NCBI GenBank assembly: GCA_002900995.3
Contig: CM035308.1
Location: 558,001-622,000, forward strand
Reading direction: 5' to 3'
Length of the DNA: 64,000 nt
Source: Ganoderma boninense
Taxonomy: Eukaryota; Basidiomycota; Agaricomycetes; Polyporales; Polyporaceae
Made by a program: the position numbers and the translations under genes. Positions 22,739 to 36,021 of the stretch are shown piece after piece. The first letter of the stretch is position 1; each line of letters starts with the position of its first letter. Under the pieces are notes generated by a model. That model ran no database searches. It saw only the letters and a program-made list of their open reading frames with translations, and was not told the origin of the DNA.

Positions 22739-25700
22739 TCTCTCGTTCTCTCTCTGTCTCTCTCGTGGGGGTTATCGGCGGGTGTGCGGCGCAGATCTGG
22801 TCAGGTTCTGAGGTGAATGTCTAGCAGTGAAGTCTGTGCGCTGGCGATGGGTGTATGCGTGGACGGGATGGCGCAGGGCAAGGTCATTGTCGTGTGCGAT
22901 GCGGGCTGCAGCCGATCGGCAGCTGGCGCGTTCCGCTCCGTCTGGGGTAAGCGCCGCCAGCGTGGCTCCTTCCCTCCTTGTCCCCGACTCTGCTCAAAAT
23001 GTCTTATGGCCAACCGCAAGCCAACCGATTCAGTTTTTCCTTCGGGCTTCAGTCGAAGGCCAGCGATGGTCAATACTCAACGCGTGATTATCCGATTGTC
23101 AATGTGCCACGCTAACACCTATATCTTCTGGGTGGATGGTTCAGGTTTCAAAGTTCTGTCGCGAGTGCCGTCATTGTCCTACTACTATAGAGCCGCTAGT
23201 GGACGTCCATGACCATCTCGAGCCATCTCTAGATCTGTCATTGGTGGCACCCTTGTGGATTCGGAGATATTTGTTAATCTCATCGTCGCCCTAATATGTC
23301 GGACCAGCTGACCGCGTCGCCAAGCCTTGTGTGTTGTCGGACATGCCAGTCCCATCCTTGTCCGTAAGCATACCTTGTTCTCCTGTCATGTCTCCCTCTC
23401 CCCTTGATGTCTGGTTTACTTATTTCCACCAGAAGAAGCCCCTGGATGCAACCTGGATGGCACACATTCACAACGGTCAGGCGGGTCACAGATACGCCGC
23501 CCGGTGCCGCCGACGACCCTGTGCTATGATCTATCCACCATCCGAACCCCAGATACGCCGCCCGGGTCACTCTGGTAGGCTTTTGTTCAACGTTCCTGGT
23601 GCTCAAAGTTCCCAGCACTTCCAGAACCCTGTCGCAGAACAACGAGAGCTTCTTTTGCCGCCGGCATAAATGCTTGACAAGTTTCTCTTACCCACAATTG
23701 AAGCCCGTTTTCACTAGAGCGTCTATCAAAACATGGTTCGGCTACTCTCGAGCGCTCTTGCCGTGTTGTCCCTCCTGTTACAAAACAATCTCGAGCTCAA
23801 GCATGCTCTGAAGTTTGTTGGGGGCCTGAGAGCAACGCCGTGAGGGGTGCGCAGAGTCAGTTCAACAAAAACACATCGTTTCGTCAAGCAAGGTTTCCGC
23901 CGGCGCAGCCGGCACTTCCGAGTGATGAGTCTTCTTGCTCACAAGCGCATCCGACACCAATTGTCCTCCATGCTTCGGACTTCCGCGTCGCCGCCTCCAG
24001 TACAGTTCTTGCGACAAAGGATGCTATACACGGTTCAGCAGCCGTACTTCGGACTCCTGTGGACCGGCACTAGATTCCCGTTCCGGTCGACGATTGTCGT
24101 CACCAGCACACAGCTGCAGGGTCATAGGACCGACATGGTCCCGGTCAAGGATACGCGTTGGATGACTGGATGATGCCCGGCTCCGTTGGAGGATCCGGAC
24201 TTGACCTAGCAGACACGGACTGGGAACGACCAAGTACTGTGATACGTGTCCCAAGTGATGTCATAGCGCAGCTTGATGTCGGTGGCGTAAGTACAAGCAC
24301 CGGGATGCTGCGTTACCAAATCACAGGAAACCAAGTACCGTGGCGGCGACCTTCGTTCGCGACAACGACTCCTCAGCAGGTGCTCAGGGTGGTTCACGCA
24401 GCGCCCACGTTATGTCTGGGATACGGTTACCCTCAATCATATGCACATGTCCCTTGTCTGATGCGTACAAGCAGCGGCCCTTGTCGAGCGAGGCACATCG
24501 CCGCCCACCCGCTCTTTTCTCTGCTCGTTTTCAGACTATGTTCTTCTTCTCCGTGTATCCGGAGATGCCGCGTTTATCGCGGTGGCACCTGCATGGCATA
24601 AGCACAGAATATACCACAGCTCGCGAATTGCTTCCTTGACAACTCCGTCTGTGGTTTTCTGCTCGACCATAACGGGCCCGTGATGTCCCTCGCCAGATCG
24701 TCCTGCTTACCGTAAACGGTGTCGATCCACGTTGAAGCCACGTACGGTAAGTCATCAGGGTCTCCCTGAATCCCGAATCCCCAGGCTCATCAGGCTCGAG
24801 GGAAACCGTTTGACAATGTGGCCCGATGCCATCTCCCATCTCCCATCGCCCCATCGCACATCGCGAACATCGAGCATCGAGCACGGATCGCCCACCGCAA
24901 TCTCGTACTTATCTCGCGTGCGCGTACGTATGACTGGATGCACAGAAAGGCACACAGAACCGCAACTCTGTTCCGAGTCGCATTCAGCCAAACTGGTCCC
25001 ACGCACCGAGTACTGCATGCTGCCGTGGCTCTATGAGGCTATCGAGCCATCGGACCACTCGCACTGCTAGCTAAGTATCGTGCGCATGTGCATACGGATT
25101 TCTGGAGTCGCGCGTTTGCCTGCCTCCGGATATCGCGCCTCGTCCCACATCTGACAATCGCCGTACGTACGCATAGGCGTACGTTGTATATCCATGGCGC
25201 ACATCCAGATAGATGTCCGCACCCAAAACACCAGCCGCGCCCGTGATAAGCAAGGATTCAGTGGGTCACCGGCCCACCGAAATCATGCACATATGATATG
25301 GTGTGACCCGCGTCCGCATCCGCATCCGCATCGTGCGATCGTGCGACAAACAGCACACATCCAGCCATATGCATTGCGCGTCGCCCCACACGCGGTTGTA
25401 TGTACGTACGTACTCGACGTGCGGTACCACACCGCCGGAACACCGTGGCTCGAGCCTCGCCGTCCAGAATTCCTCGCCCCCCTCTCCAAAAGGCATGGCT
25501 TCGGATGGGACGGTCTCTGAGATCTCAGGCCTCCCGCGCGCCGAGAAGTCTTCATCTGATTCTGAGGCACTTCTGTACATAACCAAGTCCGACCTCCCCA
25601 CGCACGTCGACGCGCGACCGCTCCCGCGCCAGATTGATGGCGCCCCGCGCGCATCTCGCTCGCGCGGGTGCGGGTGCGGGTGCAGAAAACATAGCCATAG

Positions 25701-27067
25701 CGATCCAGATGCGGGTACGGCGAGAAGGTGTGGGTTCTGAGCGAATTCGAATGCCTGCATATACAAATTCGTGGCCCCAGGACCCAGGTGCAGATCCAGG
25801 CGTACAGTCTTCTGCTGCGTCTCCTCATCCAGCGGCGCGCGAATCTTCTGAATCGTCTCCTCGTCGTCGGCGCCGACGTCGCGACTGGTGAATCCGTCTC
25901 CCGGTCTCCGTCCTCCGTCTCCAACGCCAAGGCAGAGCCCTCGATCTCCATTACTTACCTACAGCACCTACCCTGACAGCGACAGTAAGCACGAGCACGA
26001 ACATGTCCTTGTCACCGACGTTGAACGTTGAACATTCGAGCTGCCACTGCCACTGCCACTGCTCTTAAGTAGATCCCCGCCTCGCCGCTCCCGTAGCCGT
26101 AGGTAAGCCCATAACGGGTGCGCATCGCGACTATACTGCATACGTTCGAGCCGACGGGCCACGCCGCCACGGCAGCTGTCTCCCTCTGGCCCGGGTCCTC
26201 GTTCTCGTTCTCGATCGACCCCATGGGCCACATTCCCAGCGTGCCATTCGGGCTCGAGTCTGATCAGGTACCCGTCTAAGCAATAAGTGGTATGAATACG
26301 TACGTACGCGGTGGCACGATCGGCATCGCGCGTCCAGCCACGGCCCACGAACAAGCTTCAAGACCCAACCGTAACGCGCGCGTCGATGCAATCTCTGGCA
26401 ATCTGCAGCTGAGCCTGCTGCCGCCTTCTCGAAGTCGCCCCTAGCGCGTCCCAGGACGTGTGTGCACACAAGCGCAATTCAATCAACCGTTGGAATTTTC
26501 GATTTCGACGAGGAAGGGGCGGGGAGACTACTATGTACATTGATATTCGCGGCACTTTCGTTTCGTTCGTTGCATAACCATATAGCTCGACCTCGCGAGA
26601 CACAAAAAAAAAGCAACACAGTGGGTAGAGTATATGAGGACACACTAACGTTGCGAGACGGCAATCAGACACACTACTTGGGTACTGGTACTCGGACATA
26701 TCGTCGCGACCACGACATCGCATACTCGGGGACAGCACAAGAAGAGACTCCCTATCGTATGTTCGTGGCCTGAGACAGACAAAAAGAGGTTATGCATAGG
26801 TACGATAAGACTGAAGGGGTTAAGGATATCGAAACGGCGGGGAGCGGGGAGGACAGGGGAAAGTGATGTTGGCACTCGTACAAGAAGTAATCGATGAACG
26901 CAGAAGCAACAAGAGCACGGCATATACACACCCTTCGTTAACGGGCTACACGCAGAAACCACCACGAGGAAAACGGGGAAAAGCACACACGAGCAAAGCC
27001 TTGTCCAATCCGGCAGGGTCCGTGTGTAATCCTGCCCATGAAAGAGGAACCGCAAAACTCATCCAGG
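22739..27067. other. 4.3 kb without a recognisable gene
   Basis: Neither strand shows a set of exons with family-like motifs. Open frames are GC-driven and unlike proteins. The part from 24800 to 26350 is rich in short direct repeats (CATCTCC/CATCG units near 24835-24890, CATCCG near 25313-25330, TGCCAC near 26040-26060) and in the palindrome TACGTACG. A short ORF with a signal-peptide-like start lies near 23732 but lacks support. Confidence 0.45.
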
Positions 27068-28275
27068 TCATCTTCTCGCGTACGTCCCCTGTGCCGACGC
27101 CCATGGATTCTGGTTGACCGCCGGCTGCGCCGCCCCTTCGTGCCCGAACGCCGAGTACTGTTGCGGCGGAGGCGCGCCAGGGTAGCCGCCATGCTGCGCG
27201 TACATGTTCGGGTCCCCACTCGCAGGCGCGGGCGGGTAGCCACCGGCCGGTTGGGCGTAGTTGGGGCTTGTGGGTGGCGGCGCGGTCTGGGCAGCTTGGC
27301 GCGGCGACGATTCGAGGGGCATCTGGGGCGGGACGCCGGGGATGGAGATTGGGGGAGCACCGGGGGGGATTTGACCTGGACGAGCGTGCGGTGACTGGCT
27401 AGGTGCGCCAGCCTGGGGCGCGCCAGAAGAACCGGGCACGACCGGAGAATTGTTACCGCGGGGTTGGTTTACGGACGAGGACGCGCGACGGCGCTTACGA
27501 GCGGGGGGACGACTACCATCGCCTGGATTCTCCTCACTCTCCTCCTGCGCCTCATCCTCCTTGGTGCTGGGGGCAGAACCGATCGCGAGCCCTCCGGGGA
27601 CGTTGGGCGGGTGTTGCATAGGCATGGAGGTGCGGTTGATGGGGGCGCCGACGGGCATAGAGGAGGGGAGCTGGCCGTGGGGCGCGTTGAGACATGCCTG
27701 GATGAGGTTCTTGCCCTCGGGCTGGGTGACGAGGGGCTGGAGCTTGGCGGTGGTGAAGGTGTAGACGAGGCCGGTCTCGGAGACGACGAGGAGGAGGACT
27801 TGTGTGCCGGTGAGGGTGGAGAGCTCGTAGGCCTGGGGGCGGAGACGCGCGACGAGGAAGGGGATGAGGACGGGTTTGGGCAAGGAGGAAAGGGGAGACT
27901 AACCTTCTTCATGATGCCCGCCTTTCGTTTTGAGAAGGTGATATGACGTCTGGACTTGTCCTGGATGAACTCGATCTTGATCTTCCTGCGGCCAGCCTTC
28001 TTGTCCGACTTGGGCTTGTCGTCATCGTCGTCGTCGTCCTGGCCGCTCTCTGCAGCGTCGGGGTCGTGGACGAAGCCGTCGTCGGTGGGGACGGGCTGGT
28101 CGAGTTCATGGCGGGCGCGCTTGTTGGACATGTTTGGGGACGCGTCGGGGGGCATAGACTGGGGGGGCTGGTGAGGGGGTGGCTGGTCGTCGGAGGAGGG
28201 GTACTGGCTGGGATAGGGCGGCGGGACGGGCTGAGACGGGATGGATTGGGTGGGCTGGCCTCTACGAAAGGCCAT
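27068..28275 (-). CDS. MCM1: MADS-box transcription factor, SRF/Mcm1 type
   Basis: Two coding exons (28275-27904 and 27832-27068) give 378 aa. An acidic run (residues ~70-80, DDDDDDDKPKSDKK) precedes the MADS domain: GRRKIKIEFIQDKSRRHITF, SKRKAGIMKKAYELSTLTGT, QVLLLVVSETGLVYTFTTAK, then LQPLV and EGKNLIQACLNAP. The intron falls between KK and AYEL in the DNA-binding helix. The C-terminal half is Pro/Gln/Ala/Gly-rich (PPPQQYSAFG), typical of activation regions. Mcm1 homologs control mating, cell-cycle and fruiting genes in fungi. The ATG at 28275 (MAFRRGQPTQ) is preferred because a CTTAAC...CAG acceptor-like site precedes it; an in-frame ATG at 28386 would add 37 residues. Confidence 0.9.
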
Positions 28276-29513
28276 GAGCTGGTTAAGAGGAGCGGAGGGC
28301 TGGGACGAGTTGGGAGGACGAGCACCCCCAATTCGGACGCGTACCGGAAATGGAGACGAGGTCTGAGAGGGAAATAACATTCCCATTTTCGCTCACCCCC
28401 CATATATACCCATCAAACAAACAACGCCATCGTCCAGCCGGCATCCCCCGCCCTCCCACGCCACTCCCGCTATCTTATCACCCCGACCCCCAAAGACAGG
28501 CCCAGTGCTCGTCCTGGCCGCCCGCTTCCCTGTCATCCCCTCCTTCCTTGCCTGTCCCACGCACGGCCCTCTCCATCCGCTCGTGACTGTCGCAGCAAGG
28601 CACCCCGCCCAGATCCAGCTCTCACATCCCCATATCAAGCCTCCTTCCATCCCGAGCTAGCCGAAGATCGACCTCGTTGCCTCTCGATTAGGCATCCCCC
28701 CAGATCCTGCCGCTCGCGACCACTTCGCGACCTCCTCTGTCCCTCCCTCCGTCCAGCCCTCTCCTGTCCCCCGCGCGCCCTCTCCGACCGCGGTGCTCTA
28801 TGCGCACGCGTCCGCCCGCCGGGCCACGCGGCGCGCGCGTGGGTGGCCAGCAACGGGCGGCGGCTGCGGAGGGCCGTGAGCGGCCAAGGAGAGGGATCAC
28901 AAATCAAATGGTGCTATACTTGGCCGCGGTAGTCATACGCAGCTTCGTTCCGGATGGGGCAAGTTTGTTTCCTTATGCGGGGGAGGCCTGTTTGGGTCCG
29001 AGGTTCTGGCCGGGGAGAGCACGGCGGCGCTGCAGAGGCGAGATGCCCCGCCCGCGCGTCCGAGTCCCAGCTTGCCGCGGCTGCCCTCCTCGTCCCATCG
29101 CACGCTCCTGGCCCCTCCCCGCCCCGCCCGCGCAGGCAGGCAGCCCCCAGCGGCCGCAGGAATTCACTCTGTCACCCATCAGCTGCACATCGCGGCCACA
29201 TGCACGGTCGGACTCATCGGACGCGGGACCCTGGTGCAGCGCCATCCTGAATTGCCATAACGGTGCTGACATGCCATTTCAAACCTCGCCGCCCGACTGC
29301 CACTGCTCTTCTCTGCCCCGTGCCCGATTCGGCCCTCTTTCGTCGTCACTGGGCCCTCGTCAGAGCAGTCGTGACCGTCTCCCGCCCAGACTCGCCCCCG
29401 CACTGACTCAGGGCAGCCCACGCATGCATCATCATCAGCCAGGTCGTCGGCCTTGTTCTTGCTCTCCGTCCCGCCCTCCTCTCCGCCTGCGTTTTGATCC
29501 GGGTCTCAGCTAA

Positions 29514-29521
29514 TTCAGCGG
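29514..29521. repeat. Left target-site duplication of the MITE
   Basis: TCAGCGGC directly abuts the left terminal inverted repeat and is repeated exactly at 29905-29912. Confidence 0.85.
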
Positions 29522-29904
29522 CAGGACCCCTGACAATAGGTGGGGAGGCTGGATCCGATTGGGAGCCGCTGGGCTCAAAATGTCCGGTTTTTTTTGGCCA
29601 AATTTTGCCTCAGATGTCCGGGTTTTTTTCAGCCTTGAGGCCGGTTTTCGGCCAAAAATGTCCGGATTTGAGGATCCAGCATCGCCGGATAGCCCCGGAT
29701 GAGGCCTCCCGGAGCTCCGCGGGCGCTTCGCGCCCGCTCTCCCTCAACGACCCAACTTTGACCCCACCCATGTCCGGATAGTGATCTGGCCTGAGGTCGA
29801 TTTTGACCCCCATTTGTCCGGATTTGAACCAGCCTGAGGGGGGTCAACCGGCCAAATTTGTCCGGATCCACGAACCAGCCATCCCACCTATTGTCAGGGG
29901 TCCT
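29522..29904. mobile_element. hAT-like MITE, 383 bp
   Basis: The left end AGGACCCCTGACAATAGGTG and the right end are inverted copies over about 30 bases with one or two mismatches (GGGGAGGCTGG against GGGATGGCTGG when oriented alike). An exact 8-bp duplication TCAGCGGC flanks the element, as expected for hAT-superfamily insertions. There is no transposase frame, so it is non-autonomous. Inside, the word TGTCCGG recurs (for example near 29580, 29617, 29658, 29770, 29815 and 29860), mostly followed by T/A-rich sequence, suggesting internal sub-repeats. Confidence 0.88.
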
Positions 29905-29912
29905 TCAGCGGC
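29905..29912. repeat. Right target-site duplication of the MITE
   Basis: TCAGCGGC, identical to 29514-29521. Confidence 0.85.
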
Positions 29913-32900
29913 TCGAGACGCACACTCGTCTCCGAAACCGCCTCGATTCATCCGCTCACTTGCCGTAATTCCCTCCACTCCGATGCCCCGGGCTCCCGTT
30001 CACTGTGATGTCGTGCGTCCCCTGCGTGATTCGGCCATGGAGCACACCAGAGCGCTACGCTGATCCTTCCATGGCTCCGTTTAGATATCCGTATACTCAC
30101 GTCCGCCAGGCGTCGAGGCCCGAATTCGAAACGGGAACTCGAACAAATAAATAAATGCTGCACCCTGCCTCGTGCAGCGCAACGCAACCGTTCTCAGATA
30201 TCGCCCTCTCCGGGGCTTCACACCTCGGACCCCTCGTATATATCCCCCGCCCGTCTCGCCCGCGACGCAGTCCTACTGTAGTCGCCACGCCGCCGAGCCA
30301 CCCTCGCCCGCCCGGGCGAGCTTCTCCGACATCGTCATCGCCATGCCCCGTCCCGCGTTGCCTGCCGCTAGCCTGCGTGCCCCGCCGTTTACGACACGCC
30401 GCCGTGCTATCGCCCCCAGCAGCGCGAGCCCGGTTGGCTGCGCAACCCCCACCCTTCTCGCGCAGTGCTCTGGTGACCACGCTTGGCACTTCTCGCTATC
30501 ACGCACTTAGCTCACACCTGCACCCATTTTTGCCACAGGCCAACCCCACCCACCTCCTCCCCCTTCTTTCCACTCCGGAATCGAGATGGTGCAATACAGA
30601 TACAGCACCGGCGAGGGCGGTTGGCAATGCACTACGTCATGAGATCGGGAGCCTGGCAGTTGCTGCAGCGGCAGCCCAATCGTCCGTCGTTCGTTCGTGG
30701 TCCAAACTCTAACTCGCGGCCGCGCTGTCCCCGCTCGGCCAGGCGGTGGGACAGGGAAGGCGGAAGGGAGGCATGCAGCGCCGCGGGGGGGCGGATCGTA
30801 CCGCGCTGTCCGGGAGGCCGGAAGACGCGTTCGTACGGAAGCGGCTCGCACCCACTCTAAGACGCAGACGGCAAGGCTCAGCGTTGTCACTGTGCGCGGT
30901 GTGCCAGTGCCAGTGCCTGCAGCACCGGCGGGTTCCCCGCCTGCGGCAGGCTCCTTGAACTATCGGGGCCTTCGGGGCTTCTGCAACGGCCATTCCTGGC
31001 GGCGGCATCTGCGTCTTGCGTCTCGCACGTCTCGTCTCTGCTTCTTGCTACGGTTCGACGGCACGTAGGAGGACCCTGAGCGTGCGTGCGGCCTGTGCGA
31101 TTGGGCCGAGCGCAGTGTGTCCGCTAAGTCGCCGCCGTTTGCTCGTGCGTGCGCCTGCGGTCGCACGGGCACGAATTGCCTCCACGCACAATACAGAGTC
31201 TCCCGTGCGCCGGGGCGAGCGACTCCGCCAGGGACCGAGCGGGCGTTGTTGCGTTGTTCTGGATTCTGGATTCGCGTCGCCCGGGAGCAATCGCTGGCTG
31301 GCGGGAGGAGGATCAGAGTTAGTCTCAGCCCCAGCCAGGGAGGTTATGTAACGGGGCGGGGGGCGGATCGGGCGAAGGGAGCCCACGCCGCCGAAATTCA
31401 AAGGAGCAGCAGAGGGCGATGGGGGAGGGAGACAGCCGCCGGGCATCGACCATCGATCGTCGTCCATGACGCTTTTGGCAGGGAGCCGGGCTCTTGTTCG
31501 TGTCACCCGCATCCCGCCACCATCCCGCGTTCCTTCTCGCCTCCGCCCAAATCGCACATCCTCCTCTCCCCCGCCTCGCGACTCCAGTCCGTATCCAGCA
31601 CTGTCTCTGCCGACCACACCCCCTTCAAGCTCCCGCCCCACCACCACACGACCAGCCCACCAGCCGTCGCCTGATCACAGCCCTGCGGACGACTCAGCGC
31701 GAGCCACGCGTCGTCTCTCTCTTCACGCTGCCAGTGGCCAGCCGCCGAGCGCGGTCGCCCTGGCAACGGCCCGCAATGTATCACCCGCACGCGGTGGTTG
31801 TCCCACTTGCCGCGTCTGCGTCTCGCCTGTTCAACGTTGAACCCCTCGCTCCCCTTCCAAGCCCCTTCATTATCCGCACTTACGCCCTCGGCGCCACCAG
31901 GGCCCTGCTAGCGGCTGATTTGGGACACGGCACCAGAAGTCCCCAGTGGAAGCAGAACTGATGGCGAGGGCGAGAAGTCCGATTCAGACACAGAGTCGTA
32001 CGGCAACCTATGCACCATCCGCCGGCGCGACGACGCAGCCCCGCTTTGTCTTCCCATTTCGCCGTGCCAGCCTGCTTTGCATACAATTGGTGAGTAAGTA
32101 CCCGACGCTTGCGTCGCGATTCCCTCCCCCTTTCGAAGCCCGCGCTGAATCGGGTTCGCAGAAGCCTGCACAGGGCACGCTTCGCGCGATGATGGGATGA
32201 CGCAATAATGGAGAGGAGTGCTGCTTCGTGAGTTGCAGGAAGCCAGACAGTGGACACCGCGCGTGCCACGCTGCCCGCCCCCGCGGAGTCTCAGTCTAAG
32301 TATCAGATCTCAGCGTGTCGCGGGACCACCTGCGGGCTGTGGCGACTGGGGGGCTGAATCGTTTTTGCTCAGCTCGGCGCGCGCGACGCGGTGCCTTTCC
32401 AGGGCACGGGAGTCGGTCTGGCAGTGGCGGCGACCGCTCGGACGCTGGGCCCACACGCGGGTAGCCTCGCCCAGGCTTGTTCGTTCAATGTTCAAAGGAC
32501 GCCATGTAGGAGCTTGCTGAGTGACCGTATGCGGATTTTGACCGCGCAAGCAAGCGGCGGGGACGGCGAGATGGCAGGCGTCGCGTCTGCCTGCCGCGAG
32601 GGTACCGTACTCAGTTCTGCGAAGTGTACGATACGGCGGTCCATCTATGGCCCGGGCGTAGTTTAAATCGCGCGCGAAAAGCGCGTTGCCGTCCGCTCGG
32701 ACGTGGACACTACGTGGACGTGGACGTGAACGTTTCAAATAACCACAGCCAGCCCCGCTCTGTCCGGATTCCAAATTCAGACGGAATCATCCTTCCGTGG
32801 CTCGCTGACCCAACGCCGACACGCGATGTCGGCGGAAGCGATGATCCCTTGTGTGCTTTGTTCAGGATCAATGGTCGTTCTCCTATTTTGGCGAACCATA

Positions 32901-35767
32901 CGAGTCTGAGACAGACGTCGAGGCCTTGCCTCGGGCCTGGCGCCCCGGGGCTCATTTAATTGTCTGAATCCCAGGGACGGAGCCCGGGCAGACGGCGCGC
33001 TCTAGTACTTCCTTACTGTACCTACACTTGTGCTTCCCTGCGTTCGCTGATTAAATAAATGTTGTACAGGCTCGTCGCGACTCGGACATTGAAAACGGTG
33101 TGTGCCAGTGCAGCCCCAGCCGGCCGCTTGTCTCCACCAAGTTCCGTCGTCAAGTTAAGGACCCTAAGGGAGAATGTTTGTCACGATCAGGATCCAGCGC
33201 GGAGCAATGAATCGTCAAGGAGGGCCTCCTCACCATCAGTCTAAAATCCACCTTCCAGCGGAGCGCCTGGGCACCAGGTCGCTGACACAGAAGCAAAAAC
33301 CTAGTCAGTCACCGTCAGCACTAGTACTGTACCTGTGCGAGCTAGTGGGTGCCGATCGCGCTGCTTTACGTCCCCCAAGCTCTATGACTGTACATGTGTA
33401 TTCATGAAGTGGCACGCATGATCCGCTACACAGCTGCTCCTACTACATCCGTCGTCCTCAAGCTCCGGATCCACGGCCAGTTACTACTCCTGGCTCATCG
33501 TAGCTCAGACAGGGGCTCCCAGCGGCCGCTGAGGGATCGCTCAGGCTGTCCTATGCGTACGTACTCGCCAGCGGCTCGACTGCGGCAGCCACCGTGACTG
33601 AGCCAGGCGTGTACGTACTACTCAGTATCCACAACCCGCCCACGTATGGCATATGAACGGCCGCACGGCATGCATATGGCGTACGCACACCTGCGCGCGG
33701 GGGGAAGGGGGTGCCCAGCGGCGACTGACGTCGCTGTGCCAGTGTGTGGACGGCACAAACCACACCGGCGAACCTTCCTGCCCATATATGGGGCGCTCGC
33801 CACCATTTGCGGAACGCGACGAAGCGAGGCCGCACGTTGCGTAGCGGCGCCCGGAAGGGCAGGCGCAGGGCACCACCGCGCATCGAGCCATCGACGTCAC
33901 CCCCTGCGTTCATGTATGTGTATGTATATGGGATATGGGATATGGGAGTGGGCTTGAGCTTGAATTAGGCCTGAGGCCTGAGAGCGCGCTTCGGGTCAGA
34001 GCCTAGAAGCGCTGCTTCTAGCGGACCTCGCCCAGACGGCGTGCCCGCGAGATGAGCTGTGTGCGCTGGGCCTGCCCCCGGATTCGGCAGGGGACGTGCC
34101 CGGTAAGGACGCGTTCCTGGGGGCGATCGCTGCGCGGGCGATGCTGAGCCTGGTCGCGAAGGCGGATAGGGCGCGTCGGATTCGCGTATGAGCACAGGTT
34201 GGGGTCCTGGGACTTCATTCGCCGGAGAGCTCGGGATTGCCTTGGGGGATGGGAGGGGGACGCAAATGTGCGATTGGATGGTATAGACCGAAGGGGTACA
34301 TGCGAATGGGCTGGTGTACAAGCTCTGACAGCGACTACAGGGGAGGGGGACGCGAAGCGGAGATGCGAGATGCAGACACGGAATGAATGGGCGAGCGCAG
34401 GCTGGCATACAGAATAAGTTACGCTATACTCATGCGGCGACCACAGATATGGCCACACGGCGAACAGGAAATGAATGGGTAGAAGACGCACACACCGACG
34501 CTGTTGCTACAGACATACCCGACAGAACACACAGATAACCAACATAGACGGTCCGTGGGGATAACACCCACAACAAGGTTCGACGAATAATCCAGGCGAG
34601 AACCAACGGGCGACAGGCGTCCAACGAAGAAGCGTCGCCCCAGTCCCAAATCCATCCGCAGGCAGCAGAGAGCCCATGTGTTGGGTAGCAAAAGGGTAGC
34701 AAAGGGGGGATGGAGCGGCGACAAAGTGGGACGTGGCGGCGGCCCATGAGAACGCCCCAGCCGCGTCCTCCAATCGCGCGCACATCTCCCGTTCGAAGCC
34801 CCGAAGCGTCGAATGAGAACGCGAGCCGCGCGAAGGGAAGGCAGGGAACCCGCGGCGCCGCTACGCAGGCACGCACGCAGGCACTCACGCCCGCAGATAC
34901 GGAGAGATCCTGCGCGGGCCACTGGCACCCGCACTGGATCTGCTACTTATCATCTGGGGCCTAGGTCCGAACCGGGGCCAGCTCGTGGGCGACGACGACG
35001 CGGTGGGCACCGCGACGGCAACGTGTGCACGTACGTTCGAGCGGGGCATGCACCGGTTCTGCGCTGCGCGAGGCGAGCGGACGGGCGGAGTGCGTCTCGA
35101 TCTGTCGACGTCAGGCCACAGATCAGGGATCAGGTTCGGGCGGGATCTTCGCGTGCCGAGGCGGGGGTGCTGCATTCGCTTCACGGCCAACTCGCACACA
35201 TGGCGGCCGGACGGTGGATGGAGGAGATCATGAAGGCCCGAGCGTCCCTGCCGTGTTGCCTTGCATGGGCACGGAAGCGAGCGAGGAGAGAGGGGAGGCA
35301 CGGATTGGGCCCAGGGCCGTGGAACCAGCGTGCCACGGTGTGGCGGCGCGCGGACGCATATGGGGCGTACGCATCGACAGGCCCAGATGCGGCGTGTGGG
35401 TTTCCCTGGGCGTGCCTTCGCACTCCGACGAGGGCTCCAAACGAGCAGGCGGCGCCACGGAGGGACGAACGTAAGCGGGAGGGACGGAGGCAATCTGCGG
35501 CACCGCAGCAGCATGATGATCTGCGGCCCCATGCATGGTGTGGCCCAGTACCAGGGAAGGTGGAGGTGGACTGGGAGCCAGACCTGAGACCTGGGACCAG
35601 ACGAAGGGCAAGGCGGACGATGGGAGAAGCGCGTGCCACGGACTCTCTCTCCCTCTCTCTTCCTATCGCTCGGGGCTAATGGCTTGCTTTCCAGGCGACG
35701 AAGATGCGCCCGGTCCGGCTGCTCGGTGGGCTCTCTGGTTCTGGGTCGGACAACCGCGAAGACATGG

Positions 35768-36021
35768 TCGAGTTCGCGGTGCTGGGCCGGATGGAGGTCA
35801 TCGACGTCGCGGTACTGGGTCGATACGACATGGCCGAGTTCGCAGTGCTGGGTCGACGCGACGTTGTCGAGGTGCCCGTGCTAGGCCGGTATGACGTCGT
35901 CGAAGTCGCCGTGCTAGGCCGGTGCGACGTCATCGAGTTCGCCGTGCTTGGCCGTTGGGACGTCGTCGAGGTGCCAGTGCTCGGCCTATACGAAGACGGC
36001 GATGTTGTCGCACTAGGCCGG
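35768..36021. repeat. 33-bp minisatellite, about 7.7 units
   Basis: Tandem units of 33 bases, for example CGAGTTCGCGGTGCTGGGCC plus 13 bases. They are free of stop codons on both strands. On the plus strand they read as 11-residue units such as VAVLGRYDMAE; on the minus strand as Ser/Thr-rich units such as RPSTATSTTSY. Units differ by a few bases each. The repeat lies just downstream of the methyltransferase gene. Confidence 0.85.

Noticed and set aside
23732..23840. ATG followed by a hydrophobic run resembling a signal peptide (VRLLSSALAVLSLL)
   Set aside because: The frame stops after about 40 residues and no downstream exon with family-like features joins it.
25283..25951. 222-residue minus-strand open frame
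   Set aside because: Composition is Arg/Cys/Thr-rich with simple repeats, no motifs, and other frames over the same DNA are equally open.
31048..31647. 199-residue minus-strand open frame
   Set aside because: Low-complexity Arg/Gly/Pro translation expected from GC-rich DNA; no conserved-looking segment.
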